Of a DNA stretch of 64,000 nucleotides, positions 35,603 to 44,690 are shown in pieces. This DNA is from Pseudomonas sp. BBP2017 (lineage in GTDB: Bacteria; Pseudomonadota; Gammaproteobacteria; Pseudomonadales; Pseudomonadaceae): positions 1-64,000 of the forward strand of contig NZ_PVZN01000017.1 of the NCBI RefSeq assembly GCF_003024385.1, given 5' to 3'. Under the pieces are notes generated by a model. The model worked only from the letters and a program-made list of their open reading frames with translations. It had not been told where the DNA came from and did no database searches. Every line of letters starts with the position of its first letter. Position 1 is the first letter of the stretch. The position numbers and the translations under genes were made by a program.

Positions 35603-36319
35603 ATGAATCCCGTAGCTATTAGCGAATCCACCCTGCTTGCCATCGAGGACGACCCGGTCCTGGGCGCCCACCTGCACGAAGAACTGCAACGTGGCGGCTT
35701 CAAGGTCACCTGGTGCAAGAATGGTCGCGATGGCTTGGAGGCTGCGCGCGGGTCGCGTTTCGATGTGGTCCTGATGGACATCCTGCTACCGGGGCTGAAC
35801 GGCCTGGATGTGCTGGCGAAGCTGCGTGAAAGCAGCTCGACGCCGGTGATCATGATGTCTGCCCTGGGCGCCGAGGCTGATCGCATCAGTGGTTTTCAGC
35901 GTGGTGCCGATGACTACCTGCCCAAACCGTTCAGCATGGCCGAGTTGAAGGTTCGTATCGAGGCGATCCTGCGCCGTGTGGCACTGGAACGCCGCCGCCA
36001 GGAAGCGCCTGTGCAGCAGGTCGGTACCCTGCAGTTCGACGAGCAGGCCTGCGATGTCTGCTGTGGCGGGTGCTGGGCAGGGCTGACCCTGAGCGAGTAC
36101 CGTCTGCTCGATATTTTGCACCGCAGCCATGAAGAAGTGCTGAGCAAGGCCTTCCTTTATCAGCAGGTTCTGCAGCGTGGCTATGCCCGTCATGACCGCA
36201 GCCTGGACATGCATGTCAGTCAGATCCGGCGCAAGCTCAAGACCATCGGTTACCAGGAGCGTGAACTGCGCACGGTGTGGGGCAAGGGGTATGTGCTCAG
36301 TGCCGCTGAGGTCAGCTGA
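35603..36319 (+). CDS. OmpR-family response regulator (PfeR/PirR-like position)
   Basis: 238 aa. Receiver domain with IEDDPVLG, phospho-acceptor in VVLMDILLPGLNG and KPF; a winged helix follows with LTLSEYRLLDIL and MHVSQIRRKLKTIGYQ. It lies between gacS and cysM, where P. aeruginosa has pirR-pirS, a ferric-siderophore regulatory pair. No receptor gene is next to it here. A cluster of Cys at residues ~149-155 (ACDVCCGGCW) in the linker is odd and could be a redox or metal site. Confidence 0.85.
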   Translation: MNPVAISESTLLAIEDDPVLGAHLHEELQRGGFKVTWCKNGRDGLEAARGSRFDVVLMDILLPGLNGLDVLAKLRESSSTPVIMMSALGAEADRISGFQRGADDYLPKPFSMAELKVRIEAILRRVALERRRQEAPVQQVGTLQFDEQACDVCCGGCWAGLTLSEYRLLDILHRSHEEVLSKAFLYQQVLQRGYARHDRSLDMHVSQIRRKLKTIGYQERELRTVWGKGYVLSAAEVS

Positions 36320-36320
36320 G

Positions 36321-37670
36321 GTGCCCAATCGTCACTCATTGTTCTGGAAGCTAGCGATCCTGCTGGTCGGTTTCTGTCTGTTGATGATCGGCCTGAGCTG
36401 GAGCTGGGGCCGGCACATGGAAACCCAGAACGCCTATCTCTCCGATCAGGCCCGAATCACCTTGACCGACTATGCCGCACAGGCTGAACGTGCCTGGGCG
36501 CAGGGCGGGCAGGCCGGAGTCGATGCCTGGCTGGCCAGCATGGCCAGCAACGAAGGTACTTGGGTGAATGTGCTGGGGCCCGACTTGCAGTCGCTGAGCA
36601 GCACGCCTCTGACACCTGAGCAAAGTCGCAAGATCACTTTCCTGCGCGGCATCGACTGGCCGGTCAGTCGCCGGGTGATTGGCTTGCCCTGGATGCGCGT
36701 ACCGTTTGTCGAGCACCCGGAGCAGGGGCTGCTGGTGATTGAGTTGCCAGAGCGCCTGATGCCTGGTCGCTACCGCCTGTTCTGGCAGTTCATGACCAAC
36801 GGTGTGATCCCGGGGCTGTTCACCTTGTTGCTGTGCATCGGGCTGTACCGCATGTTGATCATGCCGCTGATCCAGCTGCGCGAGCAGGCCAATGCCTGGC
36901 GGGCGGATCAGCTGTCGGCGCGGGTCGCCAGCAGCACCACCAGCCGCCATGATGAGCTGGGCGAACTGGGGCGAGCTTTCGATGACATGGCTGAACGACT
37001 GCAAGGTACCGTGGCCTTGCAGCAACAGTTGCTGCGTGACCTGTCCCATGAGTTGCGCACGCCTCTGAGCCGTTTGCGCGTAGCCTGCGAAGGGGACGCT
37101 GACGCCGGCCAGCTGCGCGAACGTCTGGGGCGCGAAATCGACTGCATGCAACGTCTGGTCGAGGATGCCTTGCAGCTGGCCTGGCTCGACACCGAGCGGG
37201 CGCCGCCGAGCAAGGAGCCGATCCAGGTCCAGGCACTGTGGGACATGCTTGCCGAAGATGCCTGTTTTGAAAGCACCTGGCCGTCGACACAACTGCATTG
37301 CGCGCTGGACGCCTCCTGCTGGATCCAGGGCAACCTGAACAGCGTGGCTCAGGCGCTGGAGAACATTCTGCGCAACGCCATCCGTCATTCGCCGGCCAGC
37401 GGCGTGATTCGTCTGGACGGCTGTCGTCAGGGCGATCACTGGCTGTTGTGGCTGGAGGATCAAGGTGGCGGCGTGGCGCAAGCCGAGCTTGAGCGGATCT
37501 TCGCGCCGTTTACCCGGCTGGACGGCTCACGTCCGGGGGATGGTGGTTTCGGCCTCGGCCTGAGCATCGCCCGCAATGCCATCGTGCGCCAGGGCGGACG
37601 CCTGTGGGCGCAGAACACCGGGCAGGGGTTGCGGCTGAATATTCTGTTACCCGCTCCCACCGGGTTATAA
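36321..37670 (+). CDS. Sensor histidine kinase partner of the 35603 regulator
   Basis: 449 aa. Two membrane spans (about 9-27 and 155-175) surround a ~125-residue periplasmic sensor. HAMP, then DLSHELRTPLSRLRVA with the phospho-His, and a HATPase domain with NILRNAIRHSPASG, DQGGGVAQ and GFGLGLSIARN. The start is GTG 36321, two bases after the regulator stop, with GAGG upstream; the longer in-frame ORF overlaps the regulator and was rejected. The input signal cannot be told. Confidence 0.86.
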   Translation: MPNRHSLFWKLAILLVGFCLLMIGLSWSWGRHMETQNAYLSDQARITLTDYAAQAERAWAQGGQAGVDAWLASMASNEGTWVNVLGPDLQSLSSTPLTPEQSRKITFLRGIDWPVSRRVIGLPWMRVPFVEHPEQGLLVIELPERLMPGRYRLFWQFMTNGVIPGLFTLLLCIGLYRMLIMPLIQLREQANAWRADQLSARVASSTTSRHDELGELGRAFDDMAERLQGTVALQQQLLRDLSHELRTPLSRLRVACEGDADAGQLRERLGREIDCMQRLVEDALQLAWLDTERAPPSKEPIQVQALWDMLAEDACFESTWPSTQLHCALDASCWIQGNLNSVAQALENILRNAIRHSPASGVIRLDGCRQGDHWLLWLEDQGGGVAQAELERIFAPFTRLDGSRPGDGGFGLGLSIARNAIVRQGGRLWAQNTGQGLRLNILLPAPTGL

Positions 37671-37764
37671 CTGGCCGGTATAACACCTACACATTGCGTG
37701 ATATGGACACGGCTCGTTTGCCGGTATGATAGGCCTCCCCGCAGTCTGGATTGCGAACTACGCC

Positions 37765-38667
37765 ATGACCTTGCAGTACCCAACCATCGCCGATTGCGTC
37801 GGCAACACGCCTCTGGTCCGCCTGCAGCGGATTGCCGGTGAAACCAGCAACACCCTCCTGCTCAAGCTTGAAGGCAATAACCCGGCAGGTTCGGTCAAGG
37901 ACCGGCCGGCGCTGTCAATGATCACCCGTGCCGAATTGCGCGGGCAGATCAAACCGGGCGACACCCTGATCGAAGCGACCTCAGGCAACACCGGGATTGC
38001 CTTGGCCATGGCGGCGGCGATCAAGGGTTACAAGATGATCCTGATCATGCCCGACAACTCCAGCGCCGAACGCAAAGCGGCAATGACCGCCTATGGCGCC
38101 GAGCTGATTCTGGTCAGCAAGGAAGAGGGCATGGAGGGTGCTCGCGACCTCGCCGACCGTCTGCAAGCCGATGGCCGTGGCCTGGTGCTCGATCAGTTCG
38201 GCAACGGTGACAATCCCGAAGCCCACTATGTCAGCACCGGCCCGGAGATCTGGCGCCAGACCCAGGGCACCATCACCCATTTTGTCAGCTCCATGGGCAC
38301 CACTGGCACCATCATGGGGTGCTCGCGTTATCTCAAGGAGCAAAACCCGGCGGTGCAGATCGTCGGTTTGCAGCCGATGGAAGGCTCGGCGATTCCGGGT
38401 ATCCGGCGCTGGCCCGAAGAGTACCTGCCGAAGATCTACCAGGCTGACCGCGTCGATCGCGTGGTCGACATGGCCCAGAGCGAAGCCGAAGAAACAACCC
38501 GCCGACTGGCCCGCGAAGAGGGCATTTTCTGCGGTGTGTCCTCTGGTGGTGCAGTGGCGGCCATGTTGCGTCTGTCTCGTGAACTGGAAAACGCCGTGAT
38601 CGTGGCAATCATTTGTGACCGTGGCGACCGTTACCTGTCGACCGGCATTTTCGACGCGGCGAACTGA
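37765..38667 (+). CDS. cysM: Cysteine synthase B
   Basis: 300 aa PLP enzyme. Makes cysteine from O-acetylserine and sulfide or thiosulfate. PLP Lys in NNPAGSVKDRPAL, GSTGNTG-like loop TSGNTGIALAMAAA and CGVSSGGAV. READING: MTLQYPTIADCVGNTPLVRL is the typical CysM start. The ATG at 37765 was chosen by family; the frame begins at 37726. The stop overlaps the next gene (TGATG). Confidence 0.94.
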   Translation: MTLQYPTIADCVGNTPLVRLQRIAGETSNTLLLKLEGNNPAGSVKDRPALSMITRAELRGQIKPGDTLIEATSGNTGIALAMAAAIKGYKMILIMPDNSSAERKAAMTAYGAELILVSKEEGMEGARDLADRLQADGRGLVLDQFGNGDNPEAHYVSTGPEIWRQTQGTITHFVSSMGTTGTIMGCSRYLKEQNPAVQIVGLQPMEGSAIPGIRRWPEEYLPKIYQADRVDRVVDMAQSEAEETTRRLAREEGIFCGVSSGGAVAAMLRLSRELENAVIVAIICDRGDRYLSTGIFDAAN

Positions 38668-40025
38668 TGTCCAAAAGTAAACGCAACAGCGGCCTGCGCT
38701 TCCAGCCGGCCGGCGGCAGCCGTGCGCCGCAGATTCCCACCGGCAAAAAGCAGCGTCTGCGTATCGAGCGTTTGGCGGGGGATGGCCGCGGTATTGCCTT
38801 TATTGAAGGGCGTACCTGGTTTGTCAGTGGCGCGCTGGCCGAGGAAGAGGTCGAGGCGCGGGTGCTCAATGCACACGGCAAGGTCGTTGAAGCGCGTCTG
38901 GAGCGGGTTTTCAGCGCCAGCCCGGAGCGTCGTCAGGCACCTTGCAAGCATTTCGAACGCTGCGGCGGTTGCAACCTGCAACACCTGCCCCATACCGATC
39001 AACTGGCCCTCAAACAGCGCTTGCTGGCCGAGCAACTGCAGCGGGTTGCCGGTGTGGCGCCCGAGCACTGGGCAGCCCCTTTGAGCGGACCTGAATTTGC
39101 TTACCGGCGCCGGGCGCGGGTGGCGGTGCGCTGGGATAACAAAGCGAAGAAGCTCGACGTCGGTTTCCGCGCCGAAGCCAGTCAGGACATCGTCGCCATC
39201 GATGATTGCCCGGTACTGGTACAACCCTTGCAGTCGATCATGCGGCACCTGCCGATGCTCCTGCAGAGCTTGAGCAAACCGCAGGTGGTAGGCCATGTCG
39301 AGCTGTTCAGCGGCACGGCACTGGCTTTGTTGTTACGTCATACCGCGCCGTTGGCGGAAGGCGACCTCGCTCGCATGCAGTCGTTCTGCAAGGAGGCCGG
39401 TGTGCAGCTATGGTTGCAAGGCGAGGGTGAACCTTATCCAGTCGACACTGGTCAGAGCCTCGGTTTTACCCTGACACCGTGGAATCTGGAGCTGGCCTAC
39501 CGGCCCGGGGATTTCGTCCAGGTCAACGCCGAGGTCAACACGGCGATGATCGAACAGGCGCTGGCCTGGCTGGCGCCACAAGCCGATGAACGCGTGCTTG
39601 ACCTGTTCTGCGGTCTGGGCAATTTCGCCCTGCCGCTGGCCCGTCAGGCGCGTGAAGTGGTGGCGGTGGAAGGTGTACAGGCAATGGTCGAGCGGGCAGC
39701 GGCCAATGCACGAAGCAACAATTTGCATAACGCGCAGTTTTTTCAGGCCGATTTATCGCAGCCTTTGACTGCCTCCGGCTGGGCCGCTGGAGGCTTTTCT
39801 GCGGTACTCTTGGATCCACCGCGGGACGGTGCCTACGAGGTGGTGCGAAAAATCGCAGACCTTGGGGCAAAACGTCTGGTGTATGTATCGTGCAACCCGG
39901 CAACCCTGGCCCGTGACACGCTGGAGCTGGTCAGGCAGGGTTACCGGTTAAAATGTGCCGGGATTCTCGACATGTTTCCTCAGACGGCGCATGTCGAAGC
40001 CATGGCGTTATTCGAAGCGGGCTAG
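38667..40025 (+). CDS. rlmD: 23S rRNA (uracil-1939-C5)-methyltransferase RlmD
   Basis: 452 aa. N-terminal TRAM domain (about 30-85, GDGRGIAFIEGRTWFV), then the 4Fe-4S cysteines (CKHFERCGGCNLQHL) and a C-terminal SAM domain with DLFCGLGNFALPLA, DPPRDGAYE and the catalytic Cys in YVSCNPATLARD. The start overlaps cysM by one base. It lies ahead of relA as in other Pseudomonas. Confidence 0.96.
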   Translation: MSKSKRNSGLRFQPAGGSRAPQIPTGKKQRLRIERLAGDGRGIAFIEGRTWFVSGALAEEEVEARVLNAHGKVVEARLERVFSASPERRQAPCKHFERCGGCNLQHLPHTDQLALKQRLLAEQLQRVAGVAPEHWAAPLSGPEFAYRRRARVAVRWDNKAKKLDVGFRAEASQDIVAIDDCPVLVQPLQSIMRHLPMLLQSLSKPQVVGHVELFSGTALALLLRHTAPLAEGDLARMQSFCKEAGVQLWLQGEGEPYPVDTGQSLGFTLTPWNLELAYRPGDFVQVNAEVNTAMIEQALAWLAPQADERVLDLFCGLGNFALPLARQAREVVAVEGVQAMVERAAANARSNNLHNAQFFQADLSQPLTASGWAAGGFSAVLLDPPRDGAYEVVRKIADLGAKRLVYVSCNPATLARDTLELVRQGYRLKCAGILDMFPQTAHVEAMALFEAG

Positions 40026-40124
40026 CGGGGCTGGCGCGTTGGGCGCTGCACCTTGGGTCCGGCAGGGGCAGCACCAGAGATATCAAGCGCATCGCGAATG
40101 CGCTGTAGGGAAAGGTAATCAAAG

Positions 40125-42365
40125 ATGGTACAGGTGAGAGTGCACCAGCCGGTCAACACCGACGGCAGTATCAATCTCGAAGCATGGCTGGATCATGTGG
40201 TGAGCGTCGACCTGGCGCTGGACCGTGAAGCCCTTAAAGAGGCTTGCGAGTTCGCCCAGGAGATCGAGAAAAAGGGCAACCCGGCCAAGCATTCCTGGGC
40301 CGACGGGACCTCGAGTTTCCAGGCCGGTCTGGAAATCGCCGAAATCCTCGCCGACCTCAAGCTCGACCAGGATTCGCTGGTCGCAGCGGTGATCTACCGT
40401 GCCGTACGTGAAGGCAAGGTGACCCTGGCCGAAGTCGGTCAGCGCTTTGGCCCGGTGGTCTCCAAGCTGATCGACGGTGTGCTGCGCATGGCCGCCATCA
40501 GCGCCAGTCTCAGCCCTCGTCAGTCGCTGGTGCTAGGATCTCAGGCACAGGTCGAGAACCTGCGCAAAATGCTCGTGGCCATGGTTGATGACGTGCGTGT
40601 GGCGCTGATCAAGCTGGCCGAGCGCACCTGCGCAATCCGCGCGGTCAAAGGTGCCGACGACGAGAAACGCAACCGCGTTGCCCGCGAGGTCTTTGATATC
40701 TACGCCCCGCTGGCACATCGCCTGGGTATCGGCCATATCAAATGGGAGCTGGAAGACCTGTCCTTCCGCTACCTGGAGCCGGACCAATACAAGCAGATCG
40801 CCAAGCTGCTGCATGAGCGGCGTCTGGACCGTGAACGCTTTATCAGCGATGTGATGAACCAGCTGCAGAACGAGCTGCTGGCCACCGGGGTCAAGGCCGA
40901 CATCAGCGGCCGGGCCAAGCACATCTATTCGATCTGGCGCAAAATGCAGCGCAAAGGCCTGGAATTCAGCCAGATCTATGACGTGCGCGCGGTGCGCGTG
41001 CTGGTTCCGGAGATGCGCGATTGCTATACCGCGCTGGGGATCGTCCACACTTTGTGGCGGCACATCCCGAAAGAATTCGACGACTACATCGCCAACCCCA
41101 AGGAAAACGGCTATCGCTCCTTGCACACGGCGGTGATCGGCCCTGAAGGCAAGGTCCTTGAGGTGCAGATCCGCACCCACGCCATGCATGAGGAGGCCGA
41201 ACTCGGCGTCTGCGCGCACTGGCGCTACAAGGGCACCGACGTCAAGTCCAGCTCCAACCATTACGAGGAGAAGATCTCCTGGTTGCGCCAGGTGCTGGAA
41301 TGGCACGAAGAGCTGGGTGATATCGGTGGCCTGGCCGAACAGCTGCGTGTCGATATCGAGCCCGACCGGGTGTATGTCTTCACCCCCGACGGCCATGCCA
41401 TTGACCTGCCCAAAGGCGCCACACCGCTGGATTTCGCCTACCGCGTGCATACCGAAATCGGTCACAACTGCCGCGGTGCGAAGATCAACGGGCGGATCGT
41501 GCCGCTCAACTACAGCCTGCAGACCGGTGAACAGGTCGAGATCATCACCAGCAAGCACGGTAACCCGAGTCGTGACTGGCTGAACTCGAACCTGGGCTAT
41601 GTCACCACTTCGCGGGCGCGGGCCAAGATTGTTCACTGGTTCAAGCTGCAGGCACGCGATCAGAACGTCGCGGCTGGCAAGACCCTGCTGGAGCGCGAGC
41701 TCAACCGGCTGGGGCTGCCCCAGGTGGACTTTGAACGGCTGGCTGAAAAAGCCAATCTCAGGGCCGCCGAGGACATGTTCGCCTCCCTGGGGGCGGGCGA
41801 CTTGCGTCTGGCGCATCTGGTCAACGCTGCACAACAACTGGTCGAGCCTGAGCGCAGCGAACACGTCGAGCTGGTACCGCGCAAAGCGACCGGTTACAAG
41901 CCGGGCAAGCGTGGCGATATCCAGATCCAGGGCGTCGGCAACCTGCTTACGCAAATGGCCGGCTGCTGCCAGCCGTTGCCGGGCGATGCGATTGTCGGCT
42001 ACATCACCGTGGGGCGTGGGGTGACCATTCACCGTCAGGATTGCGCCTCGGTGCTGCAGCTGGCCGGGCGCGAGCCGGAGCGGATCATCCAGGTCAGCTG
42101 GGGGCCGGTGCCGGTACAGACCTATCCGGTGGATATCATCATTCGTGCCTACGACCGTCCGGGCTTGCTGCGTGACGTCTCCCAGGTGCTGCTCAACGAA
42201 CGGATCAACGTGCTGGCGGTCAACACCCGCTCGAACAAGGAAGACAACACCGCGCTGATGTCGCTGACTATCGAGATTCCTGGCCTGGACGCCCTTGGGC
42301 GCCTGCTCGGGCGGATTTCGCAGCTGCCGAACATCATCGAGACGCGGCGTAACCGTACCCCTTGA
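40125..42365 (+). CDS. relA: (p)ppGpp synthetase I RelA
   Basis: 746 aa. Makes (p)ppGpp in response to uncharged tRNA on the ribosome. Order: N-terminal degenerate HD domain (the HD pair of SpoT is absent), synthetase domain with IYDVRAVRVLV and ENGYRSLHTAVIGPEG, TGS (DRVYVFTPDGHAIDLPKGAT), a Cys-rich zinc-finger part (MAGCCQPLPGD and HRQDC), and a C-terminal ACT domain (DIIIRAYDRPGLLRDVS). ATG 40125 follows GGGAAAGG. The 99-base leader holds a short hairpin GCGCAT/ATGCGC. Confidence 0.97.
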   Translation: MVQVRVHQPVNTDGSINLEAWLDHVVSVDLALDREALKEACEFAQEIEKKGNPAKHSWADGTSSFQAGLEIAEILADLKLDQDSLVAAVIYRAVREGKVTLAEVGQRFGPVVSKLIDGVLRMAAISASLSPRQSLVLGSQAQVENLRKMLVAMVDDVRVALIKLAERTCAIRAVKGADDEKRNRVAREVFDIYAPLAHRLGIGHIKWELEDLSFRYLEPDQYKQIAKLLHERRLDRERFISDVMNQLQNELLATGVKADISGRAKHIYSIWRKMQRKGLEFSQIYDVRAVRVLVPEMRDCYTALGIVHTLWRHIPKEFDDYIANPKENGYRSLHTAVIGPEGKVLEVQIRTHAMHEEAELGVCAHWRYKGTDVKSSSNHYEEKISWLRQVLEWHEELGDIGGLAEQLRVDIEPDRVYVFTPDGHAIDLPKGATPLDFAYRVHTEIGHNCRGAKINGRIVPLNYSLQTGEQVEIITSKHGNPSRDWLNSNLGYVTTSRARAKIVHWFKLQARDQNVAAGKTLLERELNRLGLPQVDFERLAEKANLRAAEDMFASLGAGDLRLAHLVNAAQQLVEPERSEHVELVPRKATGYKPGKRGDIQIQGVGNLLTQMAGCCQPLPGDAIVGYITVGRGVTIHRQDCASVLQLAGREPERIIQVSWGPVPVQTYPVDIIIRAYDRPGLLRDVSQVLLNERINVLAVNTRSNKEDNTALMSLTIEIPGLDALGRLLGRISQLPNIIETRRNRTP

Positions 42366-42388
42366 GATAGCCATTGCAGAGACCTGAG

Positions 42389-43219
42389 ATGTATACCCTG
42401 GACGACCTGCTCCACCTCATGGCCCGCCTGCGCGACCCGCAGTACGGCTGCCCGTGGGACCTCAAGCAGACCTACGCGACGATCATCCCCTACACCCTCG
42501 AAGAGGCCTACGAAGTGGCTGACGCCATCGAGCGCAGCGACTTTGAGCACTTGCAAGGCGAATTGGGCGACTTGTTGTTTCAGGTCGTCTATTACAGCCA
42601 GCTGGCTCGCGAAGAAGGCCGTTTCGAGTTTGCCGGGGTGGTCGACAGCATTACCCGCAAGCTGATCCGCCGCCACCCGCACGTGTTCCCCACCGGGGAG
42701 CTGTACGCACCGCTGGATACGCCAAAGCTCGACGAGGCCCAGGTCAAGCAGCGCTGGGAAGAAATCAAAGCCCAGGAGCGGGCTGAGAAGGGCGTGCCCG
42801 AACAGCTGTCGTTGCTCGATGACGTGCCAGCTGCCTTGCCCGCCTTGTCGCGGGCCGCCAAGCTGCAAAAGCGCACGGCCAAGGTCGGATTCGATTGGCC
42901 GGATGCCTTGCCGGTACTGGACAAGGTGCGCGAGGAGCTCGACGAAGTGCTCCAGGCCATGGCCGACAATGACAGTGCTGCGCTGGCTGAGGAAGTGGGC
43001 GATCTGCTGTTTGCCGCAGTCAACCTGGCCCGGCATCTGAAGGTCGACCCGGAAAACGCCTTGCGCGGCGCCAACCAGAAGTTTGAACGACGTTTCCGTT
43101 TTATCGAGCAGGCATTGCGCGAGAGTGGGCGTCCGATTGAAGATTGCACCCTGGAAGACATGGATGCGCTGTGGGGCGAAGCCAAACGTCAGGAAAAGAA
43201 CCTGCCCAGCTGCGGCTGA
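42389..43219 (+). CDS. mazG: Nucleoside triphosphate pyrophosphohydrolase MazG
   Basis: 276 aa. Hydrolyses NTPs to NMPs and pyrophosphate. N-terminal domain begins MYTLDDLLHLMARLRDPQYG with CPWDLKQTY and EEAYEVADAI; the second domain has EVGDLLFAAVNLARH and LRGANQKFERRF. The start ATG 42389 lies 23 bases after relA; an in-frame TTG 15 bases earlier was not used. The relA-mazG order is conserved, and MazG is thought to affect (p)ppGpp levels. Confidence 0.96.
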   Translation: MYTLDDLLHLMARLRDPQYGCPWDLKQTYATIIPYTLEEAYEVADAIERSDFEHLQGELGDLLFQVVYYSQLAREEGRFEFAGVVDSITRKLIRRHPHVFPTGELYAPLDTPKLDEAQVKQRWEEIKAQERAEKGVPEQLSLLDDVPAALPALSRAAKLQKRTAKVGFDWPDALPVLDKVREELDEVLQAMADNDSAALAEEVGDLLFAAVNLARHLKVDPENALRGANQKFERRFRFIEQALRESGRPIEDCTLEDMDALWGEAKRQEKNLPSCG

Positions 43220-43244
43220 GCTGAAGCACATAAGTGAGTGAACA

Positions 43245-43784
43245 ATGAGCCTTTCCCTTCGCGACCAATTGCTCAAAGCCGGTCTGGTCAACCAGAAGCA
43301 GGTCAAGCAGGTCAGTAAAGAACAGAAGAAACAAAAGCGCCTGGAACACAAAGGTCAGGTCGAAGTCGACGATAGTCAGCAGCGGCTGGCCAAGGAAGCC
43401 ATGGCGGAAAAAGCCAAGCGCGACCAGGAGCTCAACCGCCAGCAGCAGGAGAAAGCCGAGCAGAAGGCTCGTGCCGCCCAGGTCAAGCAATTGATCGAGG
43501 TCTCGCGCCTGCCCAAGCTGACCACTGAGGACTACTACAACTTCGTCGACGACAAGAAGGTCAAGCGCCTGTCGGTCAACGCCCTGATGCGCAGCAAGCT
43601 GAGTAGCGGTTCGCTGGCGATCGTCGCCCATGGCGGCGGTTATGAAGTGATCCCGCGTGAAGCGGCGCTGAAGATCCAGGAGCGCGATCCCAAGCGCATC
43701 GTCTTGCTCAATACCCAGGTTGAAGCGCCGGATGCCGATGATCCGTACGCCGCCTACGTGATCCCTGACGATTTGATGTGGTAA
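43245..43784 (+). CDS. DUF2058-family protein
   Basis: 179 aa. N-terminal MSLSLRDQLLKAGLVNQKQV and a long Lys/Gln/Glu-rich helix (about 20-90) of likely coiled-coil nature, then a compact C-terminal domain (EDYYNFVDDKKVKRL, GSLAIVAHGGGYEVIP). DUF2058 (YaiL-like) proteins are nucleoid-associated in some annotations but have no proven function. It follows mazG by 25 bases and is probably co-transcribed. Confidence 0.88.
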   Translation: MSLSLRDQLLKAGLVNQKQVKQVSKEQKKQKRLEHKGQVEVDDSQQRLAKEAMAEKAKRDQELNRQQQEKAEQKARAAQVKQLIEVSRLPKLTTEDYYNFVDDKKVKRLSVNALMRSKLSSGSLAIVAHGGGYEVIPREAALKIQERDPKRIVLLNTQVEAPDADDPYAAYVIPDDLMW

Positions 43785-43791
43785 TAACGAC

Positions 43792-43947
43792 AAACCCCGC
43801 TTCGGCGTAATGCTGTTCACTTAAGGGACGCGGGACAAGCCCGGTGGGAGCGGGCTTGCCCCGCGATTGCGTTTTGTCAGGCAAATCGCATCGCGAGGCA
43901 AGCTCGCTCCCACCTAAGTGAACAGCATTACGCACTTGGCGGGGTTT
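43792..43947. repeat. Nested inverted repeat: REP pair inside 19-bp arms inside a split terminator
   Basis: Three layers. Outer: AAACCCCGC (43792-43800) and GCGGGGTTT (43939-43947), a G/C stem with TTCG directly after the left arm. Middle: exact 19-base arms GCGTAATGCTGTTCACTTA (43805-43823) and its complement (43915-43933). Inner: two REP-type sequences around 43835-43914 (GTGGGAGCGGGCTTGCCCCG and GCAAGCTCGCTCCCACC). Lies between DUF2058 (+) and DUF3108 (-), which converge. The middle arms have the form of terminal repeats of a small non-autonomous element. Confidence 0.9.
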
Positions 43948-43971
43948 CGGGTGTAACCAGCAGTCAGGCAA

Positions 43972-44682
43972 TCAGTTGCCCTTGACCGCCTTGCCGTCGA
44001 CCGAACCACCCTGCAGTACGATCACGTACTCCTTGCCGTCAGTCTCGACCTGGCGCAGTTGTACCAGCAGGTAATCCCAGTCCTTGGCGAACCACAGCTC
44101 GGTGATGCGCTTGCTCTGGCTCGGGTCGCGTACACGCTCGACCTTGATGGCATCGACCTGGCCGGTCTTGGTGGTGACTTTTTCGGTGCCCAGGACGCGG
44201 AAGTCATAGGTATCGATCTCGTCGCCATCAACCACCTGGTAGCTCACGCTCTTCTTGCCGGCCGCGACATCGTGCTGCAAGGCCAGTTGATAGGTGGATT
44301 TGTCCAGCACGCCACGGTTGAGGGGCAGGTTGACCGGGTCGCCACGGTCACTGCCGGTGATCTTCTTGCTGCTCCAGTCGAAGTCCAGGTCGACTTTCTT
44401 GGCCTTGCCCAGGCCGCCACGTTCGAAGTGGTAGGTCTGTGGCAGCAGGGTGTCCTTGTCCAGGCGCAGGGTGCTTTGCTCGGTCAGGCTGGCGATCATC
44501 ATCGATGCCTTGAAGTTCAGGCTCCAGGTGCCGTTGGCATTCTTTTCCAGGCTGCGCTCGGCGGTGCCGCTCATGGGCAGCTGCTTCCAGTCGGCGGTGT
44601 AGCTTGCCGAGAAAGGTTTCAGATCCGCTGCCTGAAGCGGCAGTGCGAGCACGGCAAGAGCGAAGAGCAGGGCGCGACGCAT
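43972..44682 (-). CDS. DUF3108-family periplasmic protein
   Basis: 236 aa. Signal peptide (MRRALLFALAVLALPLQAAD) followed by a beta-rich domain with KPFSASYTADWKQLPMSG, FERGGLGKAKKVDLDFDW and ITELWFAKDWDYLLVQLRQ. DUF3108 proteins are conserved next to purN/purM in Pseudomonas. No known biochemical role. It lies 8 bases beyond purN and is probably in the same transcript. Confidence 0.9.
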   Translation of the reverse strand: MRRALLFALAVLALPLQAADLKPFSASYTADWKQLPMSGTAERSLEKNANGTWSLNFKASMMIASLTEQSTLRLDKDTLLPQTYHFERGGLGKAKKVDLDFDWSSKKITGSDRGDPVNLPLNRGVLDKSTYQLALQHDVAAGKKSVSYQVVDGDEIDTYDFRVLGTEKVTTKTGQVDAIKVERVRDPSQSKRITELWFAKDWDYLLVQLRQVETDGKEYVIVLQGGSVDGKAVKGN

Positions 44683-44690
44683 AGTATCTC

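Noticed and set aside
40533..42374. 613-aa minus-strand open frame
   Set aside because: Antisense to relA and without any recognisable domain.
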